A stretch of DNA of 64,000 nt from Flammulina velutipes. Lineage: Eukaryota; Basidiomycota; Agaricomycetes; Agaricales; Physalacriaceae. Shown piece by piece: positions 1 to 12,744 of the stretch; position 1 is the first letter of the stretch; the number at the start of each line of letters is the position of its first letter. A model generated the notes under the pieces. It had not been told where the DNA came from. It did not search any database and saw nothing but the letters and a program-made list of their open reading frames with translations. The translations under genes were made by a program, and so were the position numbers. The stretch covers positions 2,480,001-2,544,000 of the forward strand of contig CM022371.1 of the NCBI GenBank assembly GCA_011800155.1, in the 5' to 3' direction.

Positions 1-589
1 CGTCCTCGTCTGAATGGAAGGAAAGAGGGACAGGCGACGTTCGTCTGCTCGCGCACAAGACGACCAAGAAGGTCCGCCTCGTTATGCGACGTGATAAGAC
101 GCTCAAGGTCTGCGCGAACCACGCCAGTGCGCATCAATTTTCACCGCCAACCGACCATCTATGCTGATCCACACCTTTTGCAGTCTCTTCTGATATGAAG
201 CTGCAACCCAACATTGGATCGGATCGATCCTGGGTGTGGAAGGTCGCTGCCGACTACGCAGAGCTCCCTCCATCTGCCGAGACCCTCGCTATCCGATTCG
301 CCAACTCTGAGAGTGCGCATTCCCCCATTACTCCGCCACTCACTCTATTCTTATTCATATCTCTATAGACGCGAACCAGTTCAAGGAAAAGTTCGAAGAG
401 GCCCAGAAAATTAATGCTGAGCTCACCACCTCTACCGACGAACCCAAGGTCGAGGAGACCAAGGCCGAGGAACCCAAAGAGGAGAAAGCTGAGGAGCCGG
501 TCGCTGTCAAGGAAGAGGAGACCGAGAAGAAGGAAGAGCCGGTCGCAGAAGAGAAGAAAGAGGACGAGCCACCCAAGAAGGAGGAGTAA
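1..589 (+). CDS. yrb1: Ran-binding protein 1 (RanBP1/Yrb1), 3' part
   Basis: RanBP1 binds Ran-GTP in the cytoplasm and helps RanGAP release Ran from export complexes. The window opens inside the Ran-binding domain; codons start at base 3. Exons are 1-126, 184-312 and 369-589. Joined, they give the conserved run [20 protein letters not shown], then ANH, a KLQPN-type segment, SDRSWVW and LAIRF, all typical of the domain. The final exon is a lysine/glutamate-rich tail (repeated EEP/EEK units) ending in KKEE-stop, as in fungal RanBP1. The N-terminus lies outside the window. The Ran exchange factor RCC1 is encoded about 18 kb downstream. The family assignment is secure; only the missing 5' end limits it. 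Confidence 0.93.
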
Positions 590-811
590 ACGCGAAACAT
601 AGCGGCCCCTTCCTACTTCATCATTCTGTGCTGCTAATGTTCATTTAACTGTACGCTTGTAACCATTTTCACCACCACCTCTTTTTGGGACTCCCCAGAT
701 TGTTTATTGACTTCATTCAAGTTTCCTGGTTTCCTGACGGAGTAGTTGCAATGACGGTACACTATGTCTACATCGTTCCTATGTGATAGATTTACAGGTC
801 CTACTCCTGGA

Positions 812-2971
812 CTACGCATCATTCTTCCGTCGTTCCGTATACACTGCTTCCTCTGCCGTCCATGCCTTGAGGAAGGCGACGGGAGATCCATCCCCTTTGC
901 CCCAGTACAGCGGTGGGTTGGTACCCTTGACGGTTTCATCGGTAATAAGAACATGCCGTATATCCTTGAAAGCGCGTTAGTGGAGGAGATACGTGTTTTA
1001 CGGCGTTACCCACAGAACCACTGACAGAAAGATAAGTGTTGGAATAAGATGGCGTAGGTTACGAACACTTACGGAGTTTCATACATCGCGTCCAAAAGGA
1101 CAGTTTCCTGATATATGTTAGGAAGAACGATGACGAGAGATACCCACGAACCATAATCCCTCTTAGCCCTCTGGCACCTCCTCCCTTCTCCGCTGCTTTG
1201 TGACATATCTCATCGATGGCGGCGCTTGTGAATCGAAGTTCTACGCCCGAGTAGTTGAATAGTGATTGATACTGTGACATCAGGGAACCCTTGACTTCCG
1301 TCAATATACGCCTCAGGTCGTCTATCGTTAGAGGCGCAAGCGACGTTATCGAAGGAAGACGCGATATGAATTCAGGAATAAACCTAAGATTTTGAATGGT
1401 CAAAGACTTGTCGCACAGATAATAATCAAAGAGGCGCACCCATACTGGACTAGATCTAAGCAATATTATGAGTACGGCGGGAAGTGGGAGGACGGACGGC
1501 TCATACCTGGTGTCTCCACCAAATCGAGGATGTTGGACGTGTTCTTCCGATTGGGCGTAAAGAAAGGAAGCATGCTACCTTTCACGCTCGAGAATCCGAT
1601 TGACTGTGAGGGAAAAAATGAGAGAAGTGCGGATACAGAGTTTTCTCGACATACGGCTTTGGATACACGTTGCTTGACGATCTTGTCTAGGTTGACAAAT
1701 GCACCACTGAAGATGAATAGCACATTCGAGGTATCTATATGGAAAATATTGTCGGACTTTGCAGCTGTGTAGACCGGTTAGAGTGAGCGGTGAGAGGGAT
1801 CGAAACGGAACTGACGCGCTGGGGATATACTTGGTCCTCCTTGCCCATTGGGCGAGGAATGTACTTCGGACCCTTTGACCTGGACAGTGACTACTGAACC
1901 CTCCATCATCCGCAAGAGAGCCTGCTGAACGCCTTCTCCGGAGACGTCTCGGGAGCCTTCCGTTCCGGACGAACTTCGGCGCGAGATTTTATCTACTTCG
2001 TCGATGTATACGATTCCCATACTGGCTCGTTGTGGATCGTAATTTGCATCTTGAAGCTGATAATTTGTTCAGTGTCTTCTGTGCTCGACGAGGTGAAGGT
2101 GACTGACTAAACGATGAATGGCCATGTCGACATCCTCACCAACATCTATGAAGAATGTTAATGCGATACGATTATGGTTAAACGCTGCACTAACAGCCTG
2201 CCTATAATCTTTCAATCAGAGCCATCTAGAGAGGATATCACGAAACGCACTTGAGTAAATGTAGTCGCGTCACTGACTGAGAAGGGGACATCCAGAATGT
2301 TTGCAAGGGTTCGCGCTAGTAAGGTCTTTCCTGAGCCCGTTGGGCCACTTCTCATGCTCAGCAACAGTACCCGCAAGATGTTGGAGGACATACATGACCA
2401 GTACATTACTCTTCTCGAATTGAGGCGTTGGTCGATGCGAAAGTAGACCCGATTGGCCAGGGGATGCTGGTTTTCGGAGAGGCCGCACATGCGCAGGGTA
2501 GACTCCAGAGCTGGCTAGAGCGTGGAGAGCTTGAGTGGGGTGATGCAAGCCAGTGCAGAATGTAGTTACATGGGTCTTGTCCAAAGTTGGCGGCGTCTGC
2601 AGATCGCCGCTTGAAGACGAGGTTGGCTCGTACGCGGTTGTAGTGGTTGTAAACGCTTTGAATAATCAATTTGAATGATGATTCTAGGATGTGAACGGCT
2701 CACGCAACGGAAAGGACCTTCTTAGCGTTCTCCTGTCCGACAACGAATTGGTCGAGGTATTCGGCAAGCTGATGGGCGTTTGTTCAAAGCTGTCTGTGAG
2801 ATACAGAGTCTGACATACTTGTCGCGGGGTTGCTGTTCCAAAGCTAGGAATCTTCTGGTATAGATGTTCGTCTGAGCTTTCTAATGGCCGATCTTGGGCT
2901 GCTTGAGCTCGTAGCCCACGGGTATTGATTATTAGACGGCGTCGAATACGGGATGCGCGCGCTGCCAGCAT
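812..2971 (-). CDS. clpX: Mitochondrial ClpX (AAA+ unfoldase), 15 exons
   Basis: ATP-dependent protein unfoldase of the mitochondrial matrix. The N-terminus ([19 protein letters not shown]) looks like a mitochondrial presequence. Visible motifs are Walker A GPTGSGKT, the QAGYVGEDV segment, Walker [22 protein letters not shown], the IPEFISRLP segment and the C-terminal GARGLR region. There is no N-terminal C4 zinc finger, but the ClpP-docking tripeptide IGF is present in SIGFSS. Exons, 3' to 5' on the gene: 812-964, 1014-1020, 1073-1107, 1152-1383, 1440-1455, 1507-1603, 1655-1764, 1831-2056, 2108-2145, 2195-2201, 2251-2347, 2394-2529, 2570-2655, 2704-2768 and 2819-2971, giving 485 aa in one frame. 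Two 7-nt exons and one 16-nt exon are required to keep the conserved sequence. Confidence 0.93.
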
Positions 2972-3132
2972 TGTGTGAGTGTCGTCTTGAAAAGGTATAT
3001 CGCCGCGTCCGTCGTTGTTGTGATGACTTTGTCAAAGTAAGTAAGAAAGCTTACCGCTGCGTCTCCCAGACCAACACGCCTTGTTTTGATGAGTCCAAAA
3101 GGAGCACAGCCACCTCATCATTGCTTGCCTTG
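2972..3132. promoter_or_regulatory. Divergent intergenic promoter, clpX / cactin
   Basis: Only 161 bp separate the start codons of clpX (minus) and cactin (plus), so both promoters and 5' leaders must lie here or overlap. No clear TATA box is visible. This is inferred from spacing only. Confidence 0.5.
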
Positions 3133-5569
3133 ATGACACGAACTCGCTCTCCATCTCCTCGACGAAATGACAGTGAACGCGACCGAAAGCGAGGCAGGGA
3201 TAGCGAAAAGGACAGATCACACCGCGACAAATACTCTCGCGACGACGAGCGGGATGAACACCGCAAACGACATCGCAGCGTAGACAAAGACGAGCCTTCA
3301 CACCGTCACAGAGAGAGAAGCGACAGCAGGGAGCGCAAGAAAAGGTGCAGTTATCTCTACACGACATTATACATCTATTAATGACTGTATAGGCGCAAGA
3401 GAGACAAGTCAGAGGAACGAAAGGCGCGCAAAGCCGAAAAGAAGCGTACGAGAGATGAAGAGGAGGCTCGCCAAGTCGCGGAGCTGAGCGTCTACAGCGC
3501 TACCGACAACCCCTTCCACGATGTAAATCTTGGGCAACAGTTTCGCTGGCACAAGAAAAACGAAAAGGAGCGCAAGTCTGGCATGTCGTTAACAGAGTCG
3601 CAGCGGCGGGACGCTATCCGTCGGCAGGAAGCCAAGGAGGAACTCGAACGACTCAACAAGCGCCGCGCTGAACGAGAGGCAGATCAAAGGCTGCGAGAAG
3701 AGGAGGAACTTCGCATGCAGCGACTACAAGAGTCTGCTCAAATGTCTGAATGGCTTTCCAAGGAAGGGGACTTTAGACTGCAACAGGAACGTCAACGCGC
3801 GGCCATTAGGATAAAGGAGAAACGCGCCAAAGCCATCGATTTCCTTGCGCTGAACCTCAAATATGTCAATCCACCCCAGAAGGAGGATGGCGACGAAGAA
3901 GAGGACGAGGAAGACGCTGGTCTGGAAGTCGACTTGGATGAGCCATACAACATCTTTGACGTGAGTTACTGAATTTACTCTCTCCCGATATCCTACTTAT
4001 TAGCAGAATCTTACCAACGATCAAGTTGAGGAACTGCATGACGATATTGAGAGATATCTAACCCTCGAGCACGATGCTATCAATATAGACTTTTGGACGG
4101 TACGTGTCTTCTCCTCACTCTGTAGTCTCTTGCTCACAAACTATTCTAGCAAATGATGGTCGTCTGCAAGGACTGCTTAGAGGGTATCAGAGAAAGCCAG
4201 AGGATGGGTGTTGAAGCCGCAGCTGCGGTGGAAGGCGACATCACAAGGCTTCTTTCCGGCAAGACCTACGATGCGCTTGCCTCCCTTCAGCGGCAAATTC
4301 AAGATAAACTCACCAGCGGAGAACCAATAGACATCGAATATTGGGAGAATCTGTTAAAGAAACTCTTAGTATGGAAAGCAAAGGTATCACCGTTTGTTCT
4401 TTGACTAGATTGCTTTGACTGACCTTTTCCTGTAGGCCAAACTAAAAAGTTTGCATGAAGTTGTTATCCGAAATCGCCTCGAACAACTACGGAAGAAGCA
4501 GCGAGATGAAGCCTTGCAGGCGCAGGAGGAGCTTCTCGCTGGTGTGGCCGAAATTGCCTCTACCAAGCCGTGGATTGCGAAGAACCTGAATACCAATGCT
4601 CCGTTTACCGAGGATGAAAACGAGGAAACCGAGAAATGGGATCCTTCTATGGAGCCGCCTTTGCTAGATATCACCAAATTACCCACGGAAGAGAGAGATA
4701 TCGACATTTTCACTGCCAAAGAAGACCTACGTGCATTGGTATGCTTTCAATTAACTTGCACGAGTCCTTTCTGATTATGCTCGTAGTTGGAGAAGCGTAG
4801 AAACGTCGCTGCTTCCAGATTTGTACCCAAGGCTGTTCAACAGACAGCCGAAGTTCTCAACGAGGAAGCTCCTAGTAATTCTGATCTTGCGTCCGAAGCG
4901 CTTTACCGAGCTGAGGCAGAGCGGGAGCTCGATGAAGAAGAGGAGTTGTTCAATATCGAAGAAGACATTACGAACCCCACTTCATACAACTGGGAGGACA
5001 AGTACAGGCCGAGGAAGCCCAGATACTACAATCGCGTGCACACAGGATACGAATGGAACAAGTATAATCAAACCCATTATGAGTGCGTCAGCCTTTCATC
5101 TCAGGTCAATGGTAACTGACCATTTTGCAGTACCGACAACCCTCCTCCAAAGGTCGTGCAAGGCTATAAGGTAAGTTCCCATCTGTTGTGAATGTTACGT
5201 GCTAAAGATCATATCAGTTCAACATATTCTATCCTGACCTCATCGACAAATCGAAAGCGCCGTCCTACAAAATTGTCAAGGAGCCTGGAAATGAAGACAC
5301 CGTTCTCTTGCATTTCACTGCGGGACCACCTTATGAGGACATTGCTTTCCGAATCGTCAACAGGGAATGGGAATTCTCGCACAAACGGTCAGTGGTCCGT
5401 TCTGAACCTTTTGAACTGGCCTGACGCTTTCCTATACTAGTGGTTTCCGCAGCAGCTTTGATCGTGGATGTCTGTCTCTTTGGTTCAACTATCGCCGCAA
5501 TGTACGATCTCTATTTGCTCTCTTGACGACTCCGGCGTGCTCATACCCTTACAGTTCTATCGCAAGTAA
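3133..5569 (+). CDS. Cactin homologue (spliceosome-associated)
   Basis: Cactin is a conserved nuclear protein associated with the late spliceosome, needed for accurate splicing. The N-terminus is an RS/RD/RE-rich tract starting MTRTRSPSPRRND. It is followed by the conserved NPFHDVNLGQQFRWHKK segment, a long charged coiled coil, and the C-terminal domain with YRPRKPRYYNRVHTGYEWNK and NIFYPDLIDK, ending in NFYRK-stop. Ten exons: 3133-3344, 3393-3960, 4007-4099, 4150-4383, 4436-4738, 4787-5082, 5131-5170, 5218-5387, 5441-5501 and 5555-5569. They sum to 663 aa with no frame break, the usual size. The last exon is 15 nt and encodes only FYRK and the stop. Confidence 0.92.
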
Positions 5570-6044
5570 ATCATGTATTATTATCTGTCAACATATTGTC
5601 AGTCGGGAGACCGAATATAAACGATCTGGTGTACATCATCCTTCAAGTGAAGTGGCGTGCGGGAAGTGTGACCGTAAATTACGACCGTCACCTAGACGGA
5701 TAGCACACCCGATATGGTACACTATACACCGGCGCATCTTTCTCAGAGTGCAACAAACATAGAGCTAGGATTTCCAGGTCACTTTCCACCTCAGACGCTA
5801 ACATCAAACTTTGATGGGTTGACATCGATACAGCGCCTCCTCCCCCGTCTTTGCTTTGGCGACTCACATAGACCGAGCCCGTAGCTATGAAAACACCAAG
5901 TGACCATCATCTCAGTCTCCACGACGCATACACAAAATGCATTAATATACCGCAACCGCCCGTGAATTGATATACGCCAGCCAGAGACTGGATTCTCTCT
6001 CTTTTCACGCAGAGCAGAAACGTCTGCGACGGTGATCTGCTACG
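5570..6044. other. Intergenic, 475 bp
   Basis: Between the cactin stop and the start of the membrane-protein gene. Short frames here carry no recognisable protein. It presumably holds the cactin 3' UTR and the next promoter. Confidence 0.5.
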
Positions 6045-7147
6045 ATGCCAAACTCAAACTGGAGCTTGGCCTCTATCCGGTCTATTGTGAATATACATGA
6101 GGCGCCGGAACGTCCTCACGACACTGATATTCCACAACATGGCCCCTACGTTCGTCGAGGAACCATGTGAGTTGCTTTTCCAGAGACGAGAACTGGTCTC
6201 ATATCAAGGTTGGTAGTATCAACGATGCAGTACAATCCTTCGATACTATATCTCTGGAGTTCAACCGCGTAGGCGTCATCATAGGCGGCGTACTAGGCGG
6301 GGTCTGCGGTCTCTTACTTTTGGTTATTATCTTCGCTCTGTACAGGAAGCGCAAAGAGGCACGGCACCCTGAAGATGGTCTAGCCAAGGTTGCAGAGAAG
6401 GAGGCTATCGAAGCGACTTGGGCGGAACGCTTTCGAAAGGTCCATGGCAACAACGCACACGTACCAGGATCTCGCGTCAACGTCGACTTGGATAAATCCA
6501 TTCCAAGATTCTTTCGCCCAATGCCTTCTATTCTCGAAATTTCGCGCCCACAGCCCGTCATTACGCCTCGCAAGCCGTCTCAGGACCTCCCATTCCTACT
6601 CGCACCTCAGACAGGATGCACGTTCATCAAGGAACCGTCCACTCTTCCTGTTGCCATCGAACAAGGCGGTCGCAGGAAGATAGAGATACCATCGAAACCT
6701 GTAATGATTGGGGCTGTTCAAGAGGAAACCTACAAGATACGTGCTGAAGGCGGTCCCAACACCAACGATTTGAAACCTGGAGCGAGACGTCTGCCTAGAC
6801 TTTCCAAAATATTGCCGCCTATGCCTTTATCGCTAAACACAAGTGGGAGTCAAACAGGTACTCGTCGTCCTCTTCCAATACCCCCCGAAGATGCTGAATA
6901 CGATCCGAGTAGGATGGAAAGGCAGGTTGTTTTCGAGGGGGTGGAAGCGGTAGACGGCGAGTTCACAGGACCGTTAGCGCCATTGAGAAAGAAGAAGCGC
7001 CAGAACTCGCGCTGGTCGACTGCGTCAACGATCAGGATGAGCACGGTGAAGCAAGAGATAGAGGAGCTACGGCGGGAGATTAAGAAGCTCAGCAAGTCCG
7101 TATCGGCATATGGGTCTCCACCGCCACATTACACTTACGCTATTTAA
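6045..7147 (+). CDS. Single-pass membrane protein, unknown function
   Basis: Exons 6045-6166 and 6217-7147 give 350 aa. The start MPNSNWSLASIRS and a 50-nt intron (6167-6216) join an N-terminal domain of about 58 residues to a transmembrane helix at about residues 59-83. That helix has a glycine-rich face (IGGVLGGVCG) and is followed by the basic stop YRKRKE. The remaining 260 residues are predicted cytosolic: proline- and basic-rich and low in structure, ending in a short coiled coil (KQEIEELRREIKKL). No signal peptide is seen, so it may be a signal-anchored protein, or an upstream exon may be missed. The layout (short ectodomain, glycine-zipper helix, basic juxtamembrane, disordered tail) is common in agaricomycete membrane proteins of unknown role. 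I do not recognise the family. Confidence 0.6.
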
Positions 7148-7663
7148 CGTTTAACATGGACAGTAATCTAGTAATAGTTAGTAATGTATCGAATACACCG
7201 ACCTATAATATATGTCGGGATGATTGGAGTATTGGGATTCGTATAGGCGCGTCTCTAAGGGAAAAACTTCATTAGCTTGTGCTCAGTTTCGAGGTGTGTC
7301 TCCAAGTTTTCGAAATCTACGAGGAGTGAGCATTTTGCAAAACGAAACGGTCGGGAAGGATACTGCAACGCTGGTCATACATGCCAGAATCCTGCGGTGG
7401 CTCGAGCTGGTGCCCGAATCAACAACGCTTGACACTACCTCAGATATTAGGGACACCAGGAAGCGAGGGGTCTTGTACATCCATGTCCAAGAGAGCAGAA
7501 CAACGATTGAAAACGAATGTAACTCATATGTTGCTGGACATGAGCAGAGCAAATCACACCACGCGGAGGGATTTGTGAATGTTTTTGATAGTGTAGACAC
7601 GAAAGCAAATGTCTATTGGGACATTAGTTAAGAAAAGGAGTGGAAAGACTGAGGCGCACATGA
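7148..7663. other. Intergenic between convergent genes, 516 bp
   Basis: A 135-codon frame at 7224-7631 (+) has no domain, no splice context and no codon pattern like its neighbours. I see no gene here; it probably holds two 3' UTRs. Confidence 0.45.
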
Positions 7664-8128
7664 CTAGTCGGCGCGACACACAACTTCACCACCCAACTTC
7701 ATCTGCAGAGCCTCCCTCGCCTCTAGCCACTCGTTCTCCTTGCTCCTCGTCTTCACGATAGCAATCTCCCCCATTCCCAAAGGCTTCACGGTCTGTGCCC
7801 GTCGACCCGAGCACAAAAGTCGCAGTTCGCTGAGCTCCATATGAATCTTTTTGCTGGGTTTGCTGATGAGCGACATCCTGTTCAGAGCGGGCAGGTCGTC
7901 TCTGTATTTGAGGTCTACCCATATGCGTCTTTCGTCCTCTGGTACAGTTGCGAACTGTGTTGGACTGGCCTCTGCTATCGTCCCGCGCGTCAAGCTGGCG
8001 ACAAAGCCATGGCGTAGGAGAATGTTCAGAATCCCAAGGTTTTGGGTTGTATGAGGAACTGGGACGCGATTATGCCGCGCTCTGAAGGCATTTTGGAGGC
8101 GCGCACAGAGGTCGTATGGCAGAGGCAT
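7664..8128 (-). CDS. Mitochondrial ribosomal protein uS8m (MRPS8)
   Basis: Small-subunit mitoribosomal protein S8. The intronless frame from MPLPYDLCARLQNAFRAR encodes 154 aa and has the S8 pattern: an N-terminal helix with NAFRARHN, then LGILNILLRHGFVASLTRG, a basic middle part with SKPSKK, and a C-terminal GMGEIAIVKTRS segment. The GEI/VKTR stretch corresponds to the S8 signature region. The frame is open for 17 more codons upstream to 8179, but the MPLP start fits the family better. It is transcribed in the same direction as homoisocitrate dehydrogenase, whose stop lies about 120 bp upstream. Confidence 0.85.
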   Translation of the reverse strand: MPLPYDLCARLQNAFRARHNRVPVPHTTQNLGILNILLRHGFVASLTRGTIAEASPTQFATVPEDERRIWVDLKYRDDLPALNRMSLISKPSKKIHMELSELRLLCSGRRAQTVKPLGMGEIAIVKTRSKENEWLEAREALQMKLGGEVVCRAD

Positions 8129-8252
8129 GATGGTAAGAGCAACGTCGGCCCGATATTTGATGCGCAAAATTTCATCCATTTATGATTCCAGTTGTTCAAC
8201 CTTACTTGGCGCGAGTGCCTACATATCAACATCTTCTACGACTGCTCTATGA

Positions 8253-9791
<1,539 letters not shown>

Positions 9792-9932
9792 GATGGAGTT
9801 GGAGAGGAAGCCAAAAAATGTGTCCTTCATTATTGAGTGCGCCGATAATGCCGATGACGTAAATGCACGTGACGAAACTACCAACGCGTCGCGCTTGTTT
9901 TGGCCCATCAACACACTCAACCAGCGACAATC
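9792..9932. promoter_or_regulatory. Divergent promoter, lys12 / cdt2
   Basis: 141 bp at most (102 bp if the upstream lys12 ATG is used) between start codons of divergent genes. It contains tgacgtaaatgcacgtgac at 9855-9873, where TGACGTAA is a CRE/ATF-like word and CACGTG an E-box. In fungi, bZIP amino-acid-control factors bind TGA(C/G)T-type sites, but no binding is shown here. Confidence 0.4.
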
Positions 9933-11590
9933 ATGCTTCCCAGTCCAAGCTCTTCACCACAGCGCACTGTTTTAATTAACCGCACAAACTTCAATCCCAT
10001 TGAAAAACGCCCCGAAAAGCAACAGCAGACGCTCTCTTTTCTCCCCACGCCGCCCAAATGTCGAGGAATTAAACGCTTCGCCAGGTCCGACGACACCGAG
10101 GACAGGAAACGCCAGAAGCTGGAATGCCTAGACGATGATAGCGAGAGCGAGAGCGCGTCTGGAAGTGACGCACCATCCCGTCCAACACTACCAGTCACTC
10201 GGAGGAGGCCAGAAATTTACTCATCTCAACGACGAAGACATGTTCACCGTACGTGACTACCTACACTATCTCCTCCAAATTCTTATTTTATGACAGCTTC
10301 TACTCGCCTTATCCTCGAATCGTTTGTTTCCTCAACGAAACTTGACGTGTACACTTGTGAATCCGCAGACCTCCTCATGCCGCCCATTTACGCGTCCTCA
10401 TATTCTAATGGTGGGCTCCAACGTAATTCCTGGTGTCCAACCTCTCACTAAAGATTCTCTTATAGCATCTAAACGCGGAGAGTCGTCCAATTTGGCAGTA
10501 GCAAACGAACAAGGATTTGTCCATGTTATAAACACCAAGAGAAGAGATCCTTGGGACCCAGAACCTCCCCGAATTACATTCCAACCCCACCATAACGGGA
10601 TCTTCGACGTCAAATGGAACTTGGACGATACACTACTCGCTACTGCGTCCGCGGACCAATCGACCCGTATAACGTCAGTAGCCACCGGCGTAACTCTGTC
10701 AACGCTTCGCGCGCATACGAGTACAGTAAAATGCATAGAATGGGACCCGACAAATCTCAACCTACTGGCTACTGGAGGACGCGACGGAACCATTCATCTT
10801 TGGGACTTGCGGACAGATCCAACGATTCGGGCCCCTGTGGCATCTATTACAGGCGCTCACGAGGAAGTTGGATCGAGGAAACGGCAACCTGTCCTAAAGT
10901 CGGTCACCAGCTTGGCTTACAGTGATGACGCGCCACACAACTTGATCAGTAGTGGAACGGGCGATGGGTTCGTCTATTTTACAACATCATCCCTTCAGCT
11001 CGCTGAACTTTCGTAGGAAATTGCGTTGCTGGGATATTCGCTTGCTCCAGAGAAGGAAAAGTGCACCAAAACCGAAGCCTATCGTCATGACGTTCAACGA
11101 TCCTACATGTCTTCACGGTTCCCGCCGTCCTCGAGGCATCAAGAGTCTGTGTAAGGGAAGCGGGCCCACTGCTGGAATACTATTTGGATTCAGCGCCGAT
11201 TCACGCGTCCACGCTTATTCCCTTCAATCGCTCACAGGGTACGACAGCAACTACACCCACCCAAGCATGCAAGCCAACTCATTCTATGTTGGGCTTTCCG
11301 CTTCACCCTGTGGCCGATGGCTTGCATGCGGAGGGCCAGATGGAAACTCATTCTTGTTCGATGTACACGATGCGGGAAACCACGGTGTGAATCCATCTAG
11401 AGGTGTTCAACTAGGTGTGCACCAGAAGACAAAAGGAGAGATTGGATCGGTGTCTTGGAATTCCGAAGGCCTTGCGACGTCCTCTGATGAGGGCGTAGTG
11501 CGAGTATGGCGGCCTGATATCGACGTTTATAGGCGCTGCCAAGCGGATCCAGAGACGGAGCAGTGGCATTGGGATTGGTCGAATCAATGA
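9933..11590 (+). CDS. cdt2: Cdt2/DTL-type WD40 receptor of CRL4 ubiquitin ligase
   Basis: Cdt2 is the substrate receptor of the Cul4-Ddb1 E3 ligase, which destroys Cdt1 and other PCNA-bound targets in S phase. Four exons (9933-10248, 10297-10410, 10466-10967, 11017-11590) give 501 aa. The first 100 residues are disordered and basic, with SPSSSP and a KRFAR stretch. A seven-bladed WD40 propeller follows: FDVKWNLDDTLLATASAD, IEWDPTNLNLLATGGRDG with HLWDLR, LISSGTGDGKLRCWDIR, a YSLQSLTGYDSNYTHPSM strand, and a last repeat ending VVRVWRPDIDVY. Intron 3 lies inside the GDGKLRCWD repeat and restores it exactly. A generic WD40 protein is possible, but the layout and C-terminal blade fit Cdt2. Confidence 0.82.
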
Positions 11591-12744
11591 GGTTCAACGT
11601 GTTTCCATTTGTGGTCTCCTATCGTTAGATATCTAATTGTATTTCCGTAGTGGGCGATCGTAGAACGCTGCCGTGAGAAATTTACCTATCTTGCCATCAA
11701 CGTTCCATTTTCTTGAAGACACGATTGCCGGTTTACCTCCTTCCACCTCCCATTCCGTCGGAGATGCGGGACAGATTCTTCCCCCCGTACCTTTCTTTTC
11801 GACGGCAATATCGGCCATGGCAAGTAGGATTTAATCTGATCCATTCAGCTCGAATTACGAGGGATCCTCATTAGAAGGCCTAGACATATGTTTCCTGGCA
11901 TGGCGTGAAGCCTGTTGGTTCTTTTCATTACACTCAACTTCGTCGGGGCAAGGGACCATCCGAGCTGTATGTACGCTAAACTTTCTTTGTTTCCTGGTAC
12001 CTAACGTGAACGGCGTTCCAATTTGTTCCTCAGATTTCCTATCATTTAAATCAACTTCTTCATCCCAGCTGCCCTCTAGTACACGGCTGATCATCTCAAA
12101 CGGTATAGCCAGCTTCTCTGCGCGCTAATATATCGCTAGAAGTCCGCACACAGCTAGACACAGCTATTCCATACCTGTTGGAAGATGCCAGAGCTCACAA
12201 TCATGTAAATCTGAATGTCTACGCAGACAGCAATGCATTGTTGGGATCCTATTTCCCTTCTATGACAGATAGATTGGGCCTTGCCATATGCACAAACCGA
12301 CAGGTTCTTGATGCTGGGAGCGATCAACCAGCTGGCTTGGTCATCACCGAGCCATGTTCTACGCGCTTCTACGCGCCCTTTGTCCTCCGTCCCCAAGATC
12401 CTGGCTTCATCTGGCTACGACGTACGCTTATTCGGTCCGGTGACCAGCGGTCATGAAACTCCTCCTCGCCCTCGGTGTCGATCCACAGTCAACGATGGAT
12501 GCCAAAAGAAGTTGTTCAGAACTTCAGGTCAGGTCTCGAAGATCACCTAGCGGCACTGAATGGTTTCAGATGGAATTCCCCCTCAATTTCTTTCGCATTG
12601 AGTTCACTGGCAGCAAACGTAAATGCCATCTTCTGGGCATGCTCTCTGCCCTCTGGTTTGTATAAAGGCTAGTGGGATCCATCGACTTTCATTATCGTCC
12701 AGATACTTCTCTTCTCGACTATCCTATTCTTCGTCTTCTTCACT
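11591..12744. other. Unresolved stretch with weak minus-strand frames
   Basis: Several minus-strand frames look partly coding: 11633-11818 (61 codons, starts MADIAVEKKGTGGRI), 11855-about 12120 (contains IPFEMISRVLEGSWDEEVD), 12154-12402 (contains GTEDKGRVEARRTWLGDD) and a start-like MAFTFAASELNAKEI at about 12629. I could not join them with introns of normal length; the only joins in frame need 25-34-nt introns. Plus-strand frames at 12178-12550 overlap the same bases. This is either a small multi-exon gene I cannot resolve, a decayed gene, or chance frames. No domain is recognisable. Confidence 0.25.

Noticed and set aside
6167..6183. 17-nt intron suggested by in-frame joining of ...GT to DENWSH in the membrane-protein gene
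   Set aside because: Too short for spliceosomal removal; a 50-nt intron with the same donor (6167-6216) also keeps frame and matches other introns.
7224..7631. 135-codon plus-strand frame
   Set aside because: Lies between two convergent genes, with no domain, no introns and unremarkable composition.
9855..9873. CRE and E-box words in the lys12/cdt2 promoter as proof of joint regulation
   Set aside because: Such short words occur often by chance; kept only as a note on the promoter feature.
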